Positions 25,546 to 30,829 of a stretch of DNA of 30,829 bases are shown here, piece by piece; position 1 is the first letter of the stretch, and each line of letters opens with the position of its first letter. The notes below the pieces were generated by a model. That model was not told the DNA's origin. It searched no databases and saw only the letters and a program-made list of their open reading frames with translations. Position numbers and translations under genes: made by a program. The stretch is from an uncultured Alphaproteobacteria bacterium. GTDB lineage: Bacteria; Pseudomonadota; Alphaproteobacteria; Puniceispirillales; UBA1172. The DNA is taken from positions 1 through 30,829 of the forward strand of contig CALFYS010000030.1 in assembly GCA_937952245.1 (NCBI GenBank), read 5' to 3'.

Positions 25546-25564
25546 ATTGACTGAAATGGTCAAT
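25546..25564. promoter_or_regulatory. Palindromic candidate operator in the oxygenase/GMC divergent gap
   Basis: ATTGAC (25546-25551) and GTCAAT (25559-25564) form a perfect dyad around seven bases, and the left arm overlaps a TTGACT that could be a -35 box for the GMC gene. A 19-base dyad in a 104-base divergent gap suits a repressor or activator site, but one short copy is weak evidence. Confidence 0.3.
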
Positions 25565-25598
25565 TGTCTAGCGTAAAACAATAAAATGAGGATAGGAA

Positions 25599-27227
25599 AT
25601 GAACAAGCCTGATTATGTGATTATTGGTGGTGGTTCGGCGGGTTGTGTTTTGGCCAATCGCTTATCGGCCAACCCAAATGTGAATGTTGTTTTGCTGGAG
25701 GCCGGCGGCGAAGACCGCAACCCTTTGATCCATATCCCCGCAGGCTATGTCAAAACCATGGTGAACCCCGCGATCAACTGGATGTTTGAAAGCGAAGAAG
25801 AAGAATCCAGCGGCAATCGCCGTATCCTGCACCCTCGCGGCAAGGTCATGGGCGGGTCATCCGCCATCAACGCCATGCTTTATGTTCGGGGGCAATCCCA
25901 TGACTATGATGGCTGGGCGCAAAAAGGCAATCCTGGCTGGTCGTATCAAGATGTCCTGCCCTATTTCCGCAAAGCTGAATTTTGTGAAGCCCAACAAACC
26001 GAAAACATGGACGCTGATTTAAGAGGCCAATCCGGGCCGTTGAATGTCGCGATGGTGCGGAATAAATACAAAGCCCTTGATCTGGTGATCAAATCAGCTG
26101 AAACCTTGGGCTATCCCCATAATCCTGATTACAACGGCCATGATCAACATGGCTTTGGCTATTATCAGGTGACCCAGAAAAATGGCGTCCGGCATTCGGC
26201 CAAGAAAGCCTATATCGACCCTATTCGGAAACGATCTAATCTCCGGATTATCACCCGCGCCCATGTCACGCGGCTGATCACAGAAGGCCGCAAGGTTGTG
26301 GGCGTTGAATTTCAATCCGCGGGCAAACGCCAAGATATACGCCCTTCCCGTGAGGTGATCCTTTCAGCAGGGGCAATTCAATCGCCGCAAATTTTGGAAT
26401 TAAGCGGAATTGGTAAGCCCGACCACCTGCAAAATCTGGGCATCACCCCAATCCATGAATTAACAGGCGTTGGTGAACATCTGGCGGATCATTATATCTC
26501 ACGTCTATCGTGGCGACTGGTGGATAAGGCGGATGAAAACCTTTCCATCAATCACATGGCGCGCGGGGTTGGCTTGGTCAAAGAAGTGATCAAATATGCC
26601 GCCACTCGCCGTGGGGCTTTGTCATTGCCCGCGGGTATTCTGGCTGGATTTGTCAAAAGCCGCCCGGGGTTGATCGGCCCTGACATTCAATATCACATCG
26701 CCAATGCCAGTTTCGCCAATCCCGCCAAACGTGTTTTTGACACTTTCCCCGGGATGACCTTTGGTCCATGCCAATTGCGGCCGGAAAGCCGCGGATCAGT
26801 TCATTTGCAATCGGCTGATCCCATGAAACCGCCGCGGATTATCACCAATTACCTGACCACGACAGAAGACCAGAATGTCCATGTGGCGGGGATGAAAATC
26901 GCCCGTGATATTATGGAATCCCCCATTATGGCGCCGTTTGTTGACCATGAAATGCGCCCGGGACAAGACTTGCAATCCGATGAAGACTTGCTGGCCTACG
27001 CCCGGGAAACAGGAGTGACCTTATACCATCCGGTTTCAACCTGCCGCATGGGGCCTGATGCCAAGCAAGGCGATGTTGTCGATCACCGCTTGCGGCTTCA
27101 TGGGATGGCAGGGCTTCGGGTGGTGGATGCCTCGATCATGCCGGAATTGGTTTCAGGCAATACCAACGCCCCGACGATTATGATCGCTGAAAAAGCCGCG
27201 GATATGATTATCCAAGATCAGGTTTAA
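25599..27227 (+). CDS. GMC-family FAD oxidoreductase (choline dehydrogenase-like)
   Basis: This 542-residue flavoprotein oxidises an alcohol. The ADP-binding motif is IIGGGSAGCVLANRL (residues 8-22), followed by LLEAGGED. GMC signature 1 is at PRGKVMGGSSAINAMLYVRG and signature 2 at GAIQSPQILELSGIG. The C-terminal catalytic pair lies in LYHPVSTCRMGP (histidine) and GNTNAPTIMIAEKAAD (the second position is Asn, as in several GMC alcohol dehydrogenases). It resembles BetA, but so do many GMC enzymes, and no betaine aldehyde dehydrogenase or BetI regulator is adjacent. GAGGATAGGAA precedes the ATG. Its stop overlaps the stop of the convergent barrel gene by two bases. Confidence 0.92.
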   Translation: MNKPDYVIIGGGSAGCVLANRLSANPNVNVVLLEAGGEDRNPLIHIPAGYVKTMVNPAINWMFESEEEESSGNRRILHPRGKVMGGSSAINAMLYVRGQSHDYDGWAQKGNPGWSYQDVLPYFRKAEFCEAQQTENMDADLRGQSGPLNVAMVRNKYKALDLVIKSAETLGYPHNPDYNGHDQHGFGYYQVTQKNGVRHSAKKAYIDPIRKRSNLRIITRAHVTRLITEGRKVVGVEFQSAGKRQDIRPSREVILSAGAIQSPQILELSGIGKPDHLQNLGITPIHELTGVGEHLADHYISRLSWRLVDKADENLSINHMARGVGLVKEVIKYAATRRGALSLPAGILAGFVKSRPGLIGPDIQYHIANASFANPAKRVFDTFPGMTFGPCQLRPESRGSVHLQSADPMKPPRIITNYLTTTEDQNVHVAGMKIARDIMESPIMAPFVDHEMRPGQDLQSDEDLLAYARETGVTLYHPVSTCRMGPDAKQGDVVDHRLRLHGMAGLRVVDASIMPELVSGNTNAPTIMIAEKAADMIIQDQV

Positions 27228-28012
27228 AACCGCATTCGATAATTGATATTGGCGGTGGACGCGCTGATCAAGTTGAACGATTTGACGTCCATATCGTGCA
27301 TATGATCAAACCGCAATTCAAGGCGGGATGTGGCTGATGGCACCATGAAAAATGATGCTCCCGCTGTCCAGCCAATGCCGTTATCGGTCAATTTGATGGT
27401 GTTGTTTCCTGATGTAATGGCGCTGCCATTAAGCGTGCCAGAACCCGAAAGTTTCAATTCATCGGTCAGGTTATAAATAAACACCCCGCCCCTTAGGCTA
27501 AAGCCCAGAATATCGCCTTTATCGTAACTGGTGCTGGCCAAGGTCAGCCCCAGCATATGACCGGAAATGGTTTCGGTATAAGAAGGCGAGCCATCAAGGG
27601 TATTGCCTTCAAAAACAGCGTTATTGGCGGTGATGGTGCCGTTATATTCAGCCCCTGTCATAAAGCCATATGATGCTTCAAAGGCGAAATAACGATGCAC
27701 GTGCCAGCCTGTTCCAATGGTGATAATCGGGCTGATTTGATCATCATCCGCTGAATTAAGGCTGAGCGTGCCGGATGATGTTTCACGCCCGGATTGCTTA
27801 TGATCAAGGAACGCCGCCCCCATGGCCGCGAAAACATAAGCCTTTTGGTCACCTGATTTCCATGACGCGTAATCGGCCGATTGATAATCCGATGCCGCGA
27901 CCGTCTTGGGAATAAAGCCCGATGCCATGAGGGCAAACCCGATCAACAAGCAGAGGGATAGCCCTTTACAACGCCCCATGGCGCGCCCTTTTGCCCCTAA
28001 AAAAAACAACAT
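27224..28012 (-). CDS. Outer-membrane beta-barrel protein
   Basis: This 262-residue exported protein has a signal peptide with hydrophobic core LSLCLLIGFALMASGF and probable cleavage after KTVAA. The mature part alternates short hydrophobic/aromatic strands with polar loops (AYVFAAMGAAFLD, FAFEASYGFMTGAEY, LGFSLRGGVFIYNLTDEL) and ends in NINYRMRF, the terminal Phe needed for outer-membrane insertion. The size suits an eight-stranded OmpW/OmpA-like barrel. Function is unknown. The ATG at 28012 has AAAGG seven bases upstream and sits shortly after a good promoter at 28042-28070. An ATG at 27979, also with a fair ribosome site, would give a shorter signal peptide. It is convergent with the GMC gene. 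Confidence 0.8.
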   Translation of the reverse strand: MLFFLGAKGRAMGRCKGLSLCLLIGFALMASGFIPKTVAASDYQSADYASWKSGDQKAYVFAAMGAAFLDHKQSGRETSSGTLSLNSADDDQISPIITIGTGWHVHRYFAFEASYGFMTGAEYNGTITANNAVFEGNTLDGSPSYTETISGHMLGLTLASTSYDKGDILGFSLRGGVFIYNLTDELKLSGSGTLNGSAITSGNNTIKLTDNGIGWTAGASFFMVPSATSRLELRFDHMHDMDVKSFNLISASTANINYRMRF

Positions 28013-28041
28013 GATCAGGCCTTTCAAAACACAATGAAATG

Positions 28042-28070
28042 ACTATATCGAGTTTGTCTTTATTCGGCAA
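28042..28070 (-). promoter_or_regulatory. Sigma70-type promoter for the barrel gene
   Basis: Read on the minus strand, TTGCCG (28070-28065) and TATAGT (28047-28042) are separated by 17 bases, close to the consensus TTGACA/TATAAT. The -10 box lies 30 bases before the ATG at 28012. Confidence 0.5.
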
Positions 28071-28184
28071 ATTTTGATGGCAATCCATTGGGATAAATCG
28101 GCTTGGAGACCGTGAATAATAATGCACAGACCTGAAAAATGATTTAAAAGATCATTGATCATGCTGATCGTTTAGGAAGATTTT

Positions 28185-28664
28185 ATGGCAATAGAACAGC
28201 AAAAATTACGGCAATGCTTTGGCACATTCATGACAGGGGTGACGGTGGTCACCGCCGTTGATCAAGATGGCAAGCCCATTGGTTTTACCGCCAATTCATT
28301 TACCTCCGTGTCTTTAGACCCGCCGTTATTGCTGGTGTGTATTGATAACAAATCTGATCAACTTGAAACCTACAGCAATGGTTCAGGCTTTATGATCAAT
28401 GTCTTGGCGGATGATCAGAAAGACATTTCCAACCGTTTCGCCTCCCCGATTGATGATCGTTTTGACGGCGTGGCATGGGAAAAAAGCAAGCGGGGCAACC
28501 CGATGTTAAGCGGCACGGCTGGATATTTTGATTGCAGCACGGAAAATATTATTGATGCTGGCGACCATAAGATTATCATTGGCCGTGTTCATGAATGTGA
28601 TGCCAATGACAAACACGGTCTGGGGTATCATCGCGGTCAATATTTCACCCTGACGGATGAATAG
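28185..28664 (+). CDS. Flavin reductase family protein (HpaC-like)
   Basis: This 159-residue FMN-binding split-barrel protein has the typical start LRQCFGTFMTGVTVVTAVD, then GFTANSFTSVSLDPPLLLVCID, and the end GYHRGQYFTL. Such proteins reduce free FMN or FAD with NAD(P)H for a partner monooxygenase. AGGAAG precedes the ATG. The next gene, encoding an FAD/NAD(P)-binding protein, starts 18 bases after this stop, so the pair may be one functional module. No clear monooxygenase partner lies nearby. Confidence 0.9.
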   Translation: MAIEQQKLRQCFGTFMTGVTVVTAVDQDGKPIGFTANSFTSVSLDPPLLLVCIDNKSDQLETYSNGSGFMINVLADDQKDISNRFASPIDDRFDGVAWEKSKRGNPMLSGTAGYFDCSTENIIDAGDHKIIIGRVHECDANDKHGLGYHRGQYFTLTDE

Positions 28665-28682
28665 GCCAGACACGGATCAATA

Positions 28683-30023
28683 ATGCCTAAACTTGCAATC
28701 ATTGGTGATGGATATAGCGCGGCGGTGCTGGTCTATCATTTGATCAAGCGTCAGTTTAACCCACAAGACATCACTGTTTTTGGCCCCAACACACTGGGGT
28801 TGGGGCAAGCCTATGGCAGTCAGCATCAAGATTACCGCCTGAATGTGCGGGATAACTTGATGCGGATTGACCCCGAAAAACCTGATGACTTTGTATCATG
28901 GGCAAATGAGCATATTGATGACCCTGACGCTGAGGTTGAAGCGGGGCGATTTTATCGCCGAAGTGATTTTGCCCGTTATATGCAACAGGTAATTCATGAC
29001 ATCACCCATGACGCGCCGCTTCACCATATTCGGGAGACGGTGGACGCCATCACCCGTGATCACGATTGGATTATCGAAACCAAGACAGGGCAATACCGCG
29101 CTGACCTTGTGGTGATGGCCACGGGCAACCCTGCTTCGGTATTAAACTTTGACTGTGACGATACCATCCAAGCTCACATCACAAGCCAGCCGTGGCGGGG
29201 CGATTGGGCGCATGATCTTGCCGAGGATGATGACCTTGTCATTATCGGCGGCGGGTTAACCGCCATGGATCTTTTATCCAGTCTGTCGGCTTCCCACCAC
29301 AAAGGCCATATCAGCGTCATCACGCCAAAAGGCATTCTGCCGCCGCCGCAATTAAACTGGCGCGATAAGGGCGATAATGGTTTTCAATGGCCTGATGTCT
29401 CATCAGCATCAGGTTTGGTGCGGGTGATGAAAACAAAAATGGGGGCGTCTGGTTGGATGGATCGCGGCACCCAAGAACATTTTGAACAATTGCGGAAAGC
29501 CATCAACCCTGTATGGCGGGGCTTGGATGAACAGCACCAAACAAGGCTGAAACGGCATTTAGGCTGGGTCTGGCAATTGCTTCGTTATCGTGCCGCCCCG
29601 CAAGCCGTGGCCGCTCAAGAGTCGCTTGTTGAAAAAGGGCAATTAAGCCTGATCAAAGGCCGGGTTTGCGCCATCACTCCTTCTTCGAATTCCGGCGGCT
29701 CGCATCGCATCACCGCGCATCTGGACACTGGCGAGAGCATCCACGCCGATCATGGCTTTATCGCCACAGGGGCAGGCCGTGACCGCTTATTGGCGGCAAT
29801 GGGGGCGAGCGGTTTGGCGCAACTGAAACAAGGCCATCTTGAGGTCACTGAGCGATTGCAAATCATCCGTCCTGATGGTTCAATCCACCATGATGCTTTT
29901 GCCCTTGGCCCGCCCACCGTCATGAGCAGAGGAGATGTGATTGGCGCCACCACCATCGCGGGTGAAGCGGCGCTGATCGCCGAAACGATAATGGATCACA
30001 TCAAGGATACGGATATTGGCTGA
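28683..30023 (+). CDS. FAD/NAD(P)-binding oxidoreductase (NAD_binding_9-like)
   Basis: This 446-residue flavoprotein has an N-terminal Rossmann motif (LAIIGDGYSAAVLVYHLIKR), and GLGQAYGSQHQDYRLNVRDN with DFVSWANE, typical of the pfam13454 family. A second dinucleotide motif is VIIGGGLTAMDLLSSL at about residues 189-204, and the C-terminal GFIATGAG closes the FAD domain. Some relatives are linked to siderophore or nitrogenous-compound oxidation, but most are uncharacterised. The upstream flavin reductase and the downstream overlapping YcgN-like gene are co-transcribed with it. The substrate cannot be predicted. Confidence 0.85.
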   Translation: MPKLAIIGDGYSAAVLVYHLIKRQFNPQDITVFGPNTLGLGQAYGSQHQDYRLNVRDNLMRIDPEKPDDFVSWANEHIDDPDAEVEAGRFYRRSDFARYMQQVIHDITHDAPLHHIRETVDAITRDHDWIIETKTGQYRADLVVMATGNPASVLNFDCDDTIQAHITSQPWRGDWAHDLAEDDDLVIIGGGLTAMDLLSSLSASHHKGHISVITPKGILPPPQLNWRDKGDNGFQWPDVSSASGLVRVMKTKMGASGWMDRGTQEHFEQLRKAINPVWRGLDEQHQTRLKRHLGWVWQLLRYRAAPQAVAAQESLVEKGQLSLIKGRVCAITPSSNSGGSHRITAHLDTGESIHADHGFIATGAGRDRLLAAMGASGLAQLKQGHLEVTERLQIIRPDGSIHHDAFALGPPTVMSRGDVIGATTIAGEAALIAETIMDHIKDTDIG

Positions 30024-30504
30024 CCGTAAAAACAACAACCGCTTTTGGGAGACCACCCCCCTTGCTGAAATGAACACAGAGCAATGGGAATCCCTTTGTG
30101 ATGGTTGCGGGAAATGTTGCGTGATTAAGCTTGAAGATGTTGATGATGGCACGATCTATTACACCGATATTGGCTGTAAATTGCTCGATCAAAACAATTG
30201 CCGTTGCCAGAATTATCCGGAACGGAAGAAAATTGTGCCTGATTGCGTGATCCTAAAGCCTGATACGCTTGAAGCCCTGCCGTGGATGCCATCAACCTGC
30301 GCCTATCGGTTGTTGCATGAAAACCAACCCCTGCCCAATTGGCACCCGCTGATCACCGGCGATCCTGACAGCACCCATCAAGCGGGGCAATCGGTGGCTG
30401 GTAAAATATTTACCGAAGGTGATATTGCTGAAGATGACTACCCATCCCATATAAAGAATTGGGATGATGATGAAGACGAAGAGGAAAGGCTGATCAAACC
30501 ATGA
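30016..30504 (+). CDS. YcgN/UPF0260-type cysteine-cluster protein
   Basis: This 162-residue protein matches the YcgN (UPF0260, YkgJ-like) family: FWETTPLAEMNTEQWESLCD leads into CDGCGKCCVIKLED, with C28, C31, C34 and C35, then CKLLDQNNCRCQNY and DCVILKP, and the WMPSTCAYRLL motif. The cysteines probably bind a metal or iron-sulfur cluster, and the family role is unknown. The start is a TTG at 30016 inside the end of the preceding gene: AAGGA lies eight bases upstream, and the first ATG (codon 19) would remove the conserved FW segment. The C-terminus is highly acidic (DDDEDEEE). Its stop overlaps the next start. Confidence 0.88.
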   Translation: MADRKNNNRFWETTPLAEMNTEQWESLCDGCGKCCVIKLEDVDDGTIYYTDIGCKLLDQNNCRCQNYPERKKIVPDCVILKPDTLEALPWMPSTCAYRLLHENQPLPNWHPLITGDPDSTHQAGQSVAGKIFTEGDIAEDDYPSHIKNWDDDEDEEERLIKP

Positions 30505-30734
30505 CGGACAAAGATCAAAAATTCTTTAATCTTAGCGGCATGAGTTGGGTTTTATATGCTTTATTGGCGGTATTGTTGATCGCGGGGATGATGTATGGCA
30601 GTGGCCGAGATGCCCCCGCCCATATGCAGTGCAAAGAAAGTTTATTTCAGCAAATGTTTAGCGACACATGCACGCCCCGCCGTGGTGTTGCTGTGCCTGT
30701 TGAAGTCCCTGCAAGCCCCGGCCAAAATACATAG
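30501..30734 (+). CDS. Small single-helix membrane protein
   Basis: I do not recognise this 77-residue protein. A polar N-terminus (MTDKDQKFFN) is followed by one hydrophobic helix (about residues 15-33) and a 43-residue tail with C44 and C57, which could form a disulfide if it lies in the periplasm. The ATG overlaps the TGA of the YcgN-like gene (ATGA), so the two are translationally coupled. The last residues are proline/valine rich. Confidence 0.65.
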   Translation: MTDKDQKFFNLSGMSWVLYALLAVLLIAGMMYGSGRDAPAHMQCKESLFQQMFSDTCTPRRGVAVPVEVPASPGQNT

Positions 30735-30794
30735 AGCCAGAATACATAGTTTCAAAACACTGAAGGCCATCACAAACGTTTAGCGGAGTTAAAT

Positions 30795-30829
30795 ATGTTT
30801 TACACCCCAGGCACCCATAAAGATCACGG
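30795..30829 (+). CDS. N-terminus of a further gene, possibly a flavin reductase-like protein
   Basis: Only eleven full codons are present (MFYTPGTHKDH), preceded by GGAG seven bases before the ATG. Several flavin reductase family (FMN-binding split-barrel) proteins begin with MFY-x-PG followed by a DHG or HGL segment, which is why I suggest that family. The evidence is thin because the gene leaves the window. Confidence 0.4.
   Translation, partial: MFYTPGTHKDH

Noticed and set aside
25599..27227. Assigning the GMC enzyme as choline dehydrogenase BetA
   Set aside because: GMC enzymes with this motif set oxidise many alcohols, and neither betaine aldehyde dehydrogenase nor BetI is adjacent.
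1..30829. CRISPR arrays, tRNA or rRNA genes, insertion sequences, prophage genes
   Set aside because: No regularly spaced repeats, cloverleaf sequences, transposase or phage proteins were seen; gaps between genes are too short for most of these.

Overview
The window looks like a chromosomal segment of a heterotrophic alphaproteobacterium of moderate GC content. The evidence is a short-chain-acyl-CoA-type XRE regulator of the RamB/ScfR family beside isocitrate lyase, a DUF1489 protein, a long-form ribosome hibernation factor, and a non-pyrrolysine MttB homologue paired with a dimethylglycine-dehydrogenase-like enzyme. The last pairing is common in marine groups such as SAR116 and roseobacters, but the marine assignment is inference. 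I saw no tRNA, rRNA, insertion sequence, phage gene or CRISPR array. Genes are tightly packed and no gap exceeds about 235 bases.

Layout. 1-3188 (minus): an RND efflux pair, with the permease running off the left edge. 3420-9036 (plus): a MATE exporter, the glutamine synthetase adenylyltransferase GlnE, and an MFS transporter. 9037-14477: a carbon-starvation/C2 block with an uncharacterised 67-residue protein, DUF1489, MgtE, the RamB-like regulator and isocitrate lyase. 14558-20958: two convergent catabolic pairs, Zn-dependent alcohol dehydrogenase plus enolase-superfamily dehydratase (plus) against DMGDH-like enzyme plus MttB homologue (minus). 21123-24126 (plus): the late cobalamin genes cobU-cobT-cobS and a histidine phosphatase that may act as CobC. 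24128-25494 (minus): hibernation factor and a 2-oxoglutarate/Fe(II) oxygenase. 25599-28012: a GMC oxidoreductase convergent with an outer-membrane barrel protein. 28185-30829 (plus): flavin reductase, FAD/NAD(P)-binding protein, YcgN-like cysteine-cluster protein, a one-helix membrane protein and the first codons of a further gene.

The most interesting signal is regulatory. The region ahead of the 67-residue gene (9060-9133) and the region ahead of isocitrate lyase (12946-13018) share a collinear block: a TTTGCAAA site, then about 56 aligned bases with 44 identities by hand count. The first copy contains a 33-base near-perfect palindrome ending in TTTGCAAA at both sides. TTTGCAAA is the core of the RamB binding motif known from Corynebacterium, and the RamB-like gene is divergent to isocitrate lyase here. 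This makes the small unknown protein a candidate new member of the acetate/glyoxylate regulon.

The second theme is methylamine/betaine-type catabolism. The MttB homologue is in a corrinoid-dependent family, its operon partner is predicted to oxidise N-methylglycines with tetrahydrofolate, and a cobamide nucleotide-loop assembly operon is divergent to them across 164 bases. No corrinoid protein or cobalamin riboswitch was seen in the window.
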